Origin: Clostridia bacterium DTU080
GTDB taxonomy: Bacteria; Bacillota; Limnochordia; DTU080
Length of the DNA stretch: 14,936 nt
Direction: 5' to 3'
Assembly (NCBI GenBank): GCA_001513395.1
Contig: LFTP01000351.1
Location: 1-14,936, forward strand
Position 1 is the stretch's first letter, and each line of letters opens with the position of its first letter. The notes beneath the pieces were generated by a model. The model searched no databases and was not told the DNA's origin. It worked only from the letters and a program-made list of their open reading frames with translations. Below, in pieces: positions 7,363 through 14,828 of the stretch. A program made the position numbers and the translations under genes.

Positions 7363-9258
7363 TTACGAGGCTAAGGCCGCCTGACAGCGATCCACCACTC
7401 TTGTGGCAGCCTCCCGGATGAACGACCAGGGACTTTTCAAATGCTCTTCAGCGATGCCGATCGCTTCTTTGTCACCGCAGAGCACCAGGGTGTAGGCGGC
7501 AATCAGATCGACGCTCCAGCGCACGGTCTGGGGTATGGCATACCCTTGGCCTATATCGTTCCTGGCGAGAAGCTTGCGCACGCTGTCGCAGACCAGAGTC
7601 TTTTCGTCGGCATCCAGACGATCCGCCACGGCGGCGAAGTAATGAAGGATGTGCAGCATATTGGGCACGACCTGCTCTTTGGGCAAAGAATCAGCCAGAA
7701 GGCCGACGGCAGCCGTGTGGCCCAGAAACTTCAAGCAGATCAAGGAGGCTATCCAACGCTCGGACGTGCCGCCGCGGACAACCACACCGTCAAGAGCCAG
7801 CCGATCGTCATCACGGCGTTCAATGGCCTTGACCAGCCAGGGGACTCCAGCATCCTCGCCGAGCAGGGCCAACCCGATGGCTGCGCCTCGTTTCTGGGTC
7901 TCGGGGGCCTCGCTTTTCAAAACGTCGAGCAGCGGCGGAATGCTGTCTTCACCGCTCTGCCACAGCCACCAAAGCGCTCTTCCCTCCTCTTTTGTGCCCA
8001 AAGCGGCCACCAGTTGTGCCAGCTCCTCGGGCGTGCGTTTCGAACAGACCTCCCAGGTTTCGCCGTCTCTTTGCACACCGGGTGGCAGAACCCAAGGCCG
8101 CGATTTCCGGCTCAAGTCTTCAGCCGCTAAAACACCCCGGGCGATCAAGGCCCGCTGAAGCTTCTTGATATCCAATTGACGAGGCTGACACTGCTGTTGG
8201 CAGGCCAGTCCGGCGGCGGTACCGGCCACTTCGCCTACCTTGAGGATATCCCGCTGCATGCGGAGAGCCTGTCCGGCATCGTGATCTTGTGACAAAGCCC
8301 GACAGCCGATCAAAAGGCCGTCCACGCCTTTGGGCAAAAAGGAGCGGTAGGGCACATCGCAGCCAACGTCGAGCAGCCACTGACCCAACACCTCACTCCA
8401 GATCTGTCCGGTCAGGCTTTCGTTAGCCATGTCGAGAGCGTGAGTGTCATAGTGGGAGTAGCAACGCATCGCCACATCGGGGAAGCGCCGGTCAAAGATC
8501 ATGTCTTCCAGGGTGAGCGTGTAGTCGCCGTGGATGTAGGGCCCTTCGCGAAGGCCAATCAGCGGAGCGCTGGCCAAAAGGGCATCGGCCCACGGCGGAC
8601 GACGATTCTGCCAGCGGGGATGATCCGGCCATAAAAGAGCCCGGGAGTGGATATAAGAGCGGGAGATGTCCCAGCTGCTGGTGGCATCCACCCAACCGGC
8701 ATCGAAGTTGCCGAAGGCCAGTTTTCCGGTCTGCGGATGGATGTATCTGGGTACCAGGGAGTAGGCGTGCATGATTCCGTCCCAGTCGCGCCCTTTGGTG
8801 TAGGGGACTCCGGCCAGAATACAGATATCGCCGTCGCCCGTGGCATCCACGGTGACTTTGGCTTTCACCTCCACCGTCGATCCCGGTGTTTCAAAGATGA
8901 CTCCTGACACCCGCCGGCCTTCGAGGATCACATCAACAGCCAGGGCGTGATAGAGGATCTCCACCCCGGCCTCGGTCAACATCTCGGTCATGGCCATTCT
9001 TTTGGCTTCGGGATGGAAACCGACGACCTCGCCGCCAAGCAGTTGTTGTATCTGTCCTGTTCGGCGGTCAATCTCTTCTTGTACGCCACCGCGACTGCCC
9101 CTGTAGTATGAATGGACCGCAGAGCGGGTGGCGGCACCGCCTACGGCCCCGTCGCGTTCTGCGAGCATGACTCGTGCGCCTTGCGCAGCGGCAGCTAACG
9201 CCGCGGTCACTCCGCCGGTTCCGGCTCCGACTACCAATACGTCAGTCTCAAATCTCAT
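7363..9258 (-). CDS. FAD-dependent oxidoreductase with C-terminal HEAT-like helical extension
   Basis: A 631-residue flavoprotein with no signal peptide, so cytoplasmic. The start at ATG 9256-9258 sits eight bases after GAGGAGG; an in-frame GTG nine bases earlier overlaps that site. Residues 6-34 are the Rossmann FAD-binding motif (VLVVGAGTGG, then E34 for the ribose). DATGDGD at 138-144 and the closing GLLIGCRALSQDHDAGQALR with GTAAGLA (314-352) match the FAD_oxidored (PF12831-type) fold, known for oxidising diverse small organic substrates. Residues about 410-630 are alpha-helical repeats of HEAT style (for example IPPLLDVLKSEAPETQKRGA and VPWLVKAIERRDD), not part of the usual catalytic core. 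The substrate is unknown. It is the last gene of an operon behind a smaller flavoprotein (28-base gap) and SBP D. Confidence 0.85.
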   Translation of the reverse strand: MRFETDVLVVGAGTGGVTAALAAAAQGARVMLAERDGAVGGAATRSAVHSYYRGSRGGVQEEIDRRTGQIQQLLGGEVVGFHPEAKRMAMTEMLTEAGVEILYHALAVDVILEGRRVSGVIFETPGSTVEVKAKVTVDATGDGDICILAGVPYTKGRDWDGIMHAYSLVPRYIHPQTGKLAFGNFDAGWVDATSSWDISRSYIHSRALLWPDHPRWQNRRPPWADALLASAPLIGLREGPYIHGDYTLTLEDMIFDRRFPDVAMRCYSHYDTHALDMANESLTGQIWSEVLGQWLLDVGCDVPYRSFLPKGVDGLLIGCRALSQDHDAGQALRMQRDILKVGEVAGTAAGLACQQQCQPRQLDIKKLQRALIARGVLAAEDLSRKSRPWVLPPGVQRDGETWEVCSKRTPEELAQLVAALGTKEEGRALWWLWQSGEDSIPPLLDVLKSEAPETQKRGAAIGLALLGEDAGVPWLVKAIERRDDDRLALDGVVVRGGTSERWIASLICLKFLGHTAAVGLLADSLPKEQVVPNMLHILHYFAAVADRLDADEKTLVCDSVRKLLARNDIGQGYAIPQTVRWSVDLIAAYTLVLCGDKEAIGIAEEHLKSPWSFIREAATRVVDRCQAALAS

Positions 9259-9286
9259 GCGCGGCACCTCCTCAATTGGCGGTCGA

Positions 9287-10336
9287 TTATTCTGCTGCAG
9301 ACTGATCCGAGACGGCCGCTATATAGCGAGCTACGGCTTCACCCATCAACATGCGATTGAGAACGTGCGTAGTATCATCGGTTGAGGCGCGCCGATAACC
9401 TGGCAACCACGGACCGGCCAGGATCAAACCGGGCCAAACGGCAGCTTGGAGCTCTCCGGCCCGCAGATTAACGGGGACCACCTTATCGTTTTGACGAGTC
9501 AACCAGTGACCGATCGGCGTGGGATCGTCCTTGAGAGCGGCCTCCTTGATGACAAAAGAGGGTTGATACCACTCATCGTCAGCGATGTACAACAGACGGC
9601 AATCCCGCAGCTCGGGGACCTGGGTTTTCAACCGGCCCAACAGGCTCTTCAGTTTCTCGGAAAACCGGGCTTCTCTTTCGGAATAGGCGCTCCGGGCCAA
9701 CTCAACGTCGATCTGCGCCAAGTCCTTTTCCAGCGGCCGGATCAACACTTCGCCCAGATCGGGACCCAGATCCGTACGCATTTCTTGGCTGACCTCAGAA
9801 CCGTTGACGATCACGGTCCGGGTCACGCCTGTCGGCGGACAGTCCTCGCGCAGATCATGGGCCACCAGGCGCCCGGCGTCATCAGTCTCCACCACCCAGG
9901 AGGCTGCCAGATGCAGATAGCCCTCTTTGGCCCCGACGGTGATGCCGCTCACCTGATCGCCTTGGGTATCGACCCGCACGGGCCAGCCGTGGAAGAGCAC
10001 ATCCACGCCTGCCTGCTCCGCCCATCTGTCGAAGATCAACTCAGCGATGGGCGCCTGTATTGTTCGGTCCGCAAAGGCGGAATGGTGGGTCAACTCCTCT
10101 TTCAATCTGGCTGCCAAAGGCGAGTGATCTTTCGCCTCATCCAGCTGCAGATGTACTCTCCGGGCGCGGCCGATCTCCCAACCCAGAGTGCCTCGACGTT
10201 CGACGATGACCACCTTATGTCCGCTCTCAGCGAGAGAGACTCCGGCCGCCAATCCGATCAGTCCTCCTCCGCTGATGGCCACGTCGTAACGCTCCGAAGG
10301 CTGGGTCTGTCTTTCGCGGTCGGTACTTGCGTTCAT
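9287..10336 (-). CDS. Small FAD-dependent oxidoreductase-like protein
   Basis: A 349-residue predicted cytoplasmic flavoprotein. ATG 10334-10336 follows AAAGGAG by about eight bases; a TTG 18 bases earlier would place the ribosome site inside the gene. The FAD-binding Rossmann signature is YDVAISGGGLIGLAAG (17-32) with E46. LGWEIGRARR near 51-60 resembles the substrate-side loop of FAD_oxidored enzymes. The second FAD motif is degenerate: VVETDDAGRL (148-157) where relatives have DATGDG. The C-terminal motif GLILAGPWLPGYRRAS (303-318) is recognisable. Residues about 200-240 are charged and helical, possibly a coiled coil. It could act alone or as a partner of the 631-residue flavoprotein whose gene starts 28 bases downstream; a complex is inference. 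The reaction and electron acceptor are not known. Confidence 0.78.
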   Translation of the reverse strand: MNASTDRERQTQPSERYDVAISGGGLIGLAAGVSLAESGHKVVIVERRGTLGWEIGRARRVHLQLDEAKDHSPLAARLKEELTHHSAFADRTIQAPIAELIFDRWAEQAGVDVLFHGWPVRVDTQGDQVSGITVGAKEGYLHLAASWVVETDDAGRLVAHDLREDCPPTGVTRTVIVNGSEVSQEMRTDLGPDLGEVLIRPLEKDLAQIDVELARSAYSEREARFSEKLKSLLGRLKTQVPELRDCRLLYIADDEWYQPSFVIKEAALKDDPTPIGHWLTRQNDKVVPVNLRAGELQAAVWPGLILAGPWLPGYRRASTDDTTHVLNRMLMGEAVARYIAAVSDQSAAE

Positions 10337-10375
10337 CCGGACCACTCCTTTCAAAAAATCACATCGGGCGGTGCG

Positions 10376-11590
10376 TTAACGTTTACGCATCAAAGCCAAA
10401 AAAGCGTCGTTTTCTTCTTGTAGGACAACGCGGGGAGCGTTCTTACCGTCCAATGCCGTGCGCATAATTCGGTTCTGCATATCTCTGAGCTCGAAAAACT
10501 GTGGATGAGGGGTCGCGGCATAGCCGTGTTCCATGGCTAAAGTGATGAACTCATGCGATGCGGGAATCTCCCGGACCCAGTCCCAGCGGATGCCGCGCGT
10601 GAATATGGGCAGGAAACCTTGAGCGTGGTTGATGCGATACTGCCGGTCGGGATGCATGATGTATTCGAACAGCTGCAGGGCGCTGTCACGGTTCTTCGAA
10701 GAAGACGCCAAAGACATGAAGTCGCCGATGATGTGTACGACGGGTACTTCTTTGTACGGTAGCAGGGCCACCCTCAAATACGGGGCTTCATCAGGATACC
10801 GGCGGAAAGGGGCTATGGAGTCTTTGCGCATGGCGCTTGAGCGGTTCAAGAATGTACCGGCAAATCCGCGGTCATTGATCCGATGGGTGTTGATCAGATC
10901 GACGTAGAAGGTGACTGCGCTGACGATGCGATCGTCAAGAAGGGTGATCGAGGCCAGCTCCTCACCAAAGGGATCGAGCCCGCATTGGAGGGTGAACGTT
11001 CTGAACCAGCCGCTTGGCGAATGGCTTGTATCGGCGACATGCAGACCGCTGCGCAGCAGGGTGCCGTCCGGATTGCGCAAGGTCAGTTTACGTCCGTAGG
11101 TGACAAGGTCGTCCCAGCTCTCTGGTGGCTGATCCTTGCTGAGACCGACCTCTTCGAAGACCTCTGTGTGATAAACAAGCGATTCTATGGTGAGGCCGTA
11201 CCAGGCCATGCCCACCAGTTGGCCTTTGTAGCGAGCTATGTCATAGACAACCGGGATAATGTCTTTTGTGAAGTCCCATTTCTGCACGATATCATCCAGG
11301 GGGGCCATGAGCCCTTGCTCGGCAAGAGCACCTAGGGCAGCGGTGCCATGAGTGAAAAGATCAGGCATCACTCCGGCGGCATAGGCCACATAAAGCTCTT
11401 CGACACCCCATCCGATTCCTTTGCTTTCGACTGTGATCCCCGTCTCTTCCGTGAATTCCTGCAGGATCTCCGTAAGCCACGGCTGAGTGGCCGACTGAGT
11501 CCAAAGCGACACTTCGCTACTGTGGGCGACCACCAAAAAAACGGGCAGTGTCAATCCAAGAAAGATGATCACGACAGCTGTGCGCTTCAC
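10376..11590 (-). CDS. Extracellular solute-binding protein, family 1 (SBP D)
   Basis: A 404-residue periplasmic ABC binding protein, first gene of the minus-strand operon. I choose GTG 11588-11590, seven bases after AAGGAGG; an in-frame GTG at 11638 would add 16 hydrophilic residues ahead of the signal peptide. The signal peptide is residues 3-24 (TAVVIIFLGLTLPVFLVV) with cleavage near AHS and no lipobox. VSLWTQSATQPWLTEIL, AAGVMPDLFTHGTAALG (71-87) and VYHTEVFEEVGL (139-150) align in order with SBP A, and so does the C-terminal PHPQFFELRDMQNRIMRTAL stretch. SBP D is thus closest to SBP A in the window. It has no D-rich calcium-like loop. It lies 39 bases ahead of the small flavoprotein, which suggests co-expression with the two oxidoreductases. 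Confidence 0.9.
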   Translation of the reverse strand: MKRTAVVIIFLGLTLPVFLVVAHSSEVSLWTQSATQPWLTEILQEFTEETGITVESKGIGWGVEELYVAYAAGVMPDLFTHGTAALGALAEQGLMAPLDDIVQKWDFTKDIIPVVYDIARYKGQLVGMAWYGLTIESLVYHTEVFEEVGLSKDQPPESWDDLVTYGRKLTLRNPDGTLLRSGLHVADTSHSPSGWFRTFTLQCGLDPFGEELASITLLDDRIVSAVTFYVDLINTHRINDRGFAGTFLNRSSAMRKDSIAPFRRYPDEAPYLRVALLPYKEVPVVHIIGDFMSLASSSKNRDSALQLFEYIMHPDRQYRINHAQGFLPIFTRGIRWDWVREIPASHEFITLAMEHGYAATPHPQFFELRDMQNRIMRTALDGKNAPRVVLQEENDAFLALMRKR

Positions 11591-12053
11591 GGTTTCTCCT
11601 CCTTGACGCCTTGTCTTCTTTTCACATCTGACGTTCACGCTCCTTCATCATCTTCCTTTATTGCCATGTGGAAATCATCACATATCGTGCAGAGAGTGGC
11701 TTAGATGACAAATGTTAATCACTGTCGTTTGAAGGATCAAGGATGTTCCAAACACCGTAATGGGAATCACAATTGAATTACAATGATCCTCTAAATTTGT
11801 ATGACTGTCGGGGATATGATGGATGGATCAGTGTGCTAATAACTGGGGCAGGATTTATAATCCGAGGCAGGTGAGAATAAGTGTCTTGGTGAATTATGTT
11901 TGTTAAAAAAGCAGGTTCGTTGTGCTGAGGGGCCTTGGCATTCCTTTTTTCAGCGGCCCGTTGCATTAGGCGGCTGGAAGCGTGTGCGTGAAGGACCGTT
12001 GATATGAGGATTTGCCCTGATCCGGCAGCAACATCGGAAAAGAGGTGCAGGAT
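11591..12053. other. 463-base divergent intergenic region
   Basis: This A+T-richer stretch separates the SBP D operon (minus) from SBP E (plus) and should hold both promoters. No credible gene is seen. Notable elements are a near-tandem repeat AAGGATC/AAGGATG around 11730-11745, a GCTGA/TCAGC hairpin at 11924-11954 with G-rich and T-rich inner arms, and a TATAAT at 11856-11861. No operator could be assigned to a known regulator family, and no riboswitch pattern was recognised. Confidence 0.6.
11856..11861 (+). promoter_or_regulatory. Candidate -10 element for SBP E
   Basis: A perfect TATAAT lies about 195 bases upstream of the SBP E start, within GATTTATAATC. The same 11-base string occurs on the minus strand upstream of SBP 1. 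The 17-base-distant hexamer (GTGCTA) is a poor -35, so an activator may be needed, or the match may be chance. Confidence 0.3.
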
Positions 12054-13343
12054 GTGTTGAATCGACAGACGGTTGTTCTATCCTTGGTCCTTGCCGTTGC
12101 TCTGATTGTCTCGCTTCCCTGTCTTGGCGCAGCGCCGGTGAAAATTACGCATTTGAGTTCGGCTTCGCACAGTGAATCATGGCAGGATTTCCTGCGTGAG
12201 ATGAAAGCTCCCTTCGAACAAGAGAATCCTGGGATCGAGATTGAGATTATCACGGATGCCAAGCCGGATGAGAAGTTTCTCGTGATGGCTGCCGGCGGTA
12301 TTGCACCGGATGTTTTGGATCTGGTCACTCAGGTCACTGCTCCGCTGATTGCGCAGGACATGTTCATGGATCTGAACAAGTTCCTGGATCCTCAAACGAG
12401 GAATCTGATTCCTCCGGCGATGCTGAATGCTTTGACCACACCGAGCGGTCTTCTTTTCATGTTGCCGGTGGAGGTTTATTCCATCGTCACCTGGTACAAC
12501 CTTGACATGATACGTCAGGCGGGGTTGACGCCTCCGGCGGAACTCAAACCGGAAGAGTGGACTTGGGAGCGGATGCGGGAATACGGACGTAAGCTCACGG
12601 TCGACTCTGACGGGGACGGAGTGGCCGAGATCTGGGGCCTGGATCGGATGAGATCCCGACCGTATATTCAAACCGTCCAAGCCGGTAGCAACTTCTTCGA
12701 TCGCGACATATTCCCGACAAAAAGCCTATTGCTGAGCGAACCCGTGGTCACGGCCATCGAGTTCATCGAGAAGTTGATCTGGCAAGATCGGGTGACGCAG
12801 CCGGCGACCGTCGGCGGCAATACGTATCTCTACCATAACCGTGCTGCCATTGACGTTGTCGACGGTCCGGGGATTATCGGGACGCGCATGAAGGGCGTGC
12901 CCTTTGAGTGGGACGTGGCCCTCCAGCCATATGGGCCGGTCAATAATGCCACCAACGTTTCCTTGAACGGATTCCAGATCAGCGCTCAGACGAAAAACCC
13001 CGAGGCGGCATGGAAGTGGGTCAAGTTCGTTGGCACCACGGAAAGGGCTCAGCGGAGCATGGCTACTCATACCGGGCGTCTGCCCATGCTGGCCAGGGTG
13101 GCCCGCACTTGGAACACTTGTGTACCGGATCTGCCTCCCAACTGGATGGCTTTCTTTGAGCAGTCCGTGCATCCCGATAACGTTTTCCTGAAGGAGGGGC
13201 TGGTGACTGACGCTCGCATCACCAACACGCTGAACAACCAGTTGATGAGAGTTTGGCGCGGCGAGGTTTCGGCTCGCGTCGCTCTTGAGGAGGCAGATCG
13301 AATCATCACGGCTTTGTTTGCCGAGGCCGAATCCGCTCGGTAG
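12054..13343 (+). CDS. Extracellular solute-binding protein, family 1 (SBP E)
   Basis: A 429-residue periplasmic ABC binding protein, apparently monocistronic. The start is uncertain: GTG 12054 sits eight bases after AGAGG and is preferred over GTG 12045, which overlaps that site; TTG 12057 is also possible. The signal peptide is residues 6-26 (VVLSLVLAVALIVSLPCLGA). The only cysteine (C23) is preceded by proline, so it is not a lipobox. Landmarks are AAGGIAPDVLDLVTQV (79-94), IVTWYNLDMIRQAGL (144-158), WTWERMREYGRKLTVD (169-184) and DSDGDGVAEIWG (184-195), an EF-hand-like loop. PEAAWKWVKFVGTTERAQ marks lobe 2. It ends 41 bases before a strong terminator, next to which a group II intron is inserted. 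Confidence 0.9.
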   Translation: MLNRQTVVLSLVLAVALIVSLPCLGAAPVKITHLSSASHSESWQDFLREMKAPFEQENPGIEIEIITDAKPDEKFLVMAAGGIAPDVLDLVTQVTAPLIAQDMFMDLNKFLDPQTRNLIPPAMLNALTTPSGLLFMLPVEVYSIVTWYNLDMIRQAGLTPPAELKPEEWTWERMREYGRKLTVDSDGDGVAEIWGLDRMRSRPYIQTVQAGSNFFDRDIFPTKSLLLSEPVVTAIEFIEKLIWQDRVTQPATVGGNTYLYHNRAAIDVVDGPGIIGTRMKGVPFEWDVALQPYGPVNNATNVSLNGFQISAQTKNPEAAWKWVKFVGTTERAQRSMATHTGRLPMLARVARTWNTCVPDLPPNWMAFFEQSVHPDNVFLKEGLVTDARITNTLNNQLMRVWRGEVSARVALEEADRIITALFAEAESAR

Positions 13344-13383
13344 GCAGCACGGCTTTCTTCCGGGCAACTCAGTGAGCGAAATG

Positions 13384-13421
13384 AGGGGGCGTTCCAGAGA
13401 GTCTCTGGGCGGCCCCCTTTT
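13384..13421 (+). terminator. Intrinsic terminator of SBP E, group II intron target hairpin
   Basis: AGGGGGC (13384-13390) pairs with GCCCCCT (13412-13418), with an inner CCAGAGA/TCTCTGG stem and a T run at 13418-13421. The intron starts six bases later at 13427. Bacterial class C introns are known to insert just downstream of terminator hairpins, so this hairpin was probably also the integration target. Confidence 0.85.
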
Positions 13422-13426
13422 GCTAT

Positions 13427-14462
13427 GTGTGCGCCCGGCATGGGGCGTTTACTTGGGAGTGAAAGCCTCCTGCAGGCCCGATGAGGGAACTGCTAGCTGG
13501 ACGGCAAGGGTGTCCATCGTGAGGTGGAGTCTAAGGAAGCCGCAGGCAAAGCGCCGGTCTGACGAACAGTAATCGCATAGGAGGCGTCCGCACTGAGTGA
13601 GAGATAAGACATATCTCTTCAAAGCCCCATACGGAAAGCGCGGTCTTATATGCGGCGGGCATAGGCGTGAAGGTAGATGCGCATTACCCGAGGAGGTCTG
13701 TCGATCTCCCACGGGCTACTGTCGTCGTTAGGCGGTGGGATGGATCGACGGAAGTCAACGGACGGCATAGTGCTCGAGTTGGCCGAAGGCCGAAACATTC
13801 AGTGCCGGATGGAAGCCTTGAGTGTCGATGACGGAGGAGGCGCAGACCAAGGTGGTGGGACAGTGTCCCGGCTGAGAGGCCAAAAGCCCGCCCCGAAGAT
13901 AGCGAGCCTTGCGTCGCGTCAGGACCAATAAGGGGACAGCCGGAGTCGACGGCAGGGCCGTCGATGAGCTGCTTCCGTACCTACATAAGGAATGGCCTCG
14001 AATCAAGGAAGAACTGCTGAAAGGAACGTACAGGCCGGCTTCCGTGCGTACGGTAGAGAGACCGAAGCCCAGAGGTAACGGAAGCCCGTGTGTTGGGCAT
14101 TGCGCCTCTACGCGGTTGGGGTAACAGCTCCCGGTTTGTGCAGGTAGAGAACCTCTTCGAGGAGCTTGACTGTCGGATTCGCCGGAGACTGCGATGCCTC
14201 ATTCGGCGCCAATGGAAACGCCCCTACACCCGGGCTCGCAACCTGATCGCACGCCGACTGACGGCCCGGGCATGGCAGTCAGCCACAAACGGACGAGGCC
14301 CCCGGTGGAATGCAGGAGCCTCACATCTGAGCGAAGCCGTGAAGGAATCCTTCTTCTGTGCACTTGGACTCGTGTCGCTGCTTGATCAACATCGAGGCTT
14401 CCGGAAGCGCTACATGAACCGCCGCGCTACGGAGCGATTCCGCCTCCTACCCCCTACCCGAT
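13427..14462 (+). mobile_element. Degenerate, internally deleted group II intron
   Basis: GTGTGCGCCCGGCATG at 13427-13442 is a textbook group II intron 5' end with the GUGYG start. Conserved domain I-type sequence follows (AAGGGTGTCCATCGTGAGG at about 13506, then AAGGAAGCCGCAGGCAAAG). The element ends with CCCTACCCGAT at 14452-14462. At about 1.04 kb it is far shorter than the usual 1.8-2.5 kb because the middle of the maturase gene is missing. The 5' strand of domain V (GAACCGCCG at 14416-14424) has no matching CGGTGGT strand before the 3' end, so the catalytic RNA core also seems broken. The element cannot move or splice alone. It lies directly after the SBP E terminator and upstream of the seventh SBP. 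The exact 3' boundary is inferred by comparison with the intron end at 57. Confidence 0.85.
13903..14428 (+). pseudogene. Group II intron maturase/reverse transcriptase remnant, catalytic core deleted
   Basis: The N-terminal fragment starts with ALRRVRTNKGTAGVDG (from 13906) and runs through LLPYLHKEWPRIKEELLKGT to ERPKPRG (about 14075); these are the RT-0/RT-1 signatures. An in-frame TAG at 13900-13902 blocks any upstream extension. The frame then shifts, VLGIAPLRGW appears at about 14087-14112, and the protein jumps straight to FEELDCRIRRRLRC, RAWQSATNGRGP, WNAGASHLSEAV and LGLVSLLDQHRGF, which belong to the maturase (X) domain. RT blocks 2-7, including the Y-x-D-D active site, are gone. 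Intact proteins of this family are about 420-470 residues. This is a dead gene within the intron. Confidence 0.88.
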
Positions 14463-14609
14463 CTCATCGTCTTTGATGGTCGTAATAGACTAATCGTCTA
14501 CAGATTTGTATATGAACGCGAGGATGAGGACCTTAAGCGGAGAATCTAGGTCATTAACGGATCAAGAGTCTGCAATAAACGAAAAGGAGCTGCAAAGGGA
14601 GGTTTGACG

Positions 14610-14828
14610 ATGAGTCATAGAGTCGGATGGCCGTTATTCATTATCACCCTGGTCTGCTGTCTCACATCCGTTACACTGGCGGCGCAGCAGAAGGTGGTCC
14701 TTGAGTACTACACTTGGGGCAGCGATATCCAGACCATAGAAAACGAACAGTACCTGTTTTCTTATTTCACGAAACGCTATCCGCACATTGAGATCAAAGT
14801 CAGTGCCACTGGTAGGGTCAAGTCCTAA
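14610..14828 (+). pseudogene. Extracellular solute-binding protein, N-terminal stub cut by an insertion sequence (SBP F)
   Basis: ATG 14610 is preceded by AAAGGGAGG (14595-14603), which favours it over the in-frame TTG at 14604. The signal peptide is residues 7-24 (WPLFIITLVCCLTSVTLA), with VVLEYYTWGSD following as the first mature strand and YFTKRYPHIEIKVSATG as the first helix-strand pair of a family-1 SBP. Similarity ends at about residue 68. The last four residues (RVKS) and the stop come from sequence that looks like an IS256-family end. The remaining 350 or so residues are absent, so this is a broken gene, or the rest lies beyond the insertion to the right. Confidence 0.8.

Noticed and set aside
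9446..10423. Long plus-strand open frame opposite the small flavoprotein
   Set aside because: It is the antisense shadow of the flavoprotein gene, with no ribosome site and no recognisable motifs.
11924..11954. GCTGA/TCAGC hairpin in the divergent intergenic region, as a terminator
   Set aside because: The T run lies inside the stem rather than after it, and the pairing relies on G-U pairs.
13677..13931. Open frame of 84 residues within the intron
   Set aside because: It matches structured intron RNA known to leave open frames. The true maturase signature lies in another frame, beginning at 13906.
14486..14500. TAGAC-TAATC-GTCTA inverted repeat upstream of SBP F, as an operator
   Set aside because: The arms are only five bases, which is expected by chance, and no promoter is clearly placed next to it.
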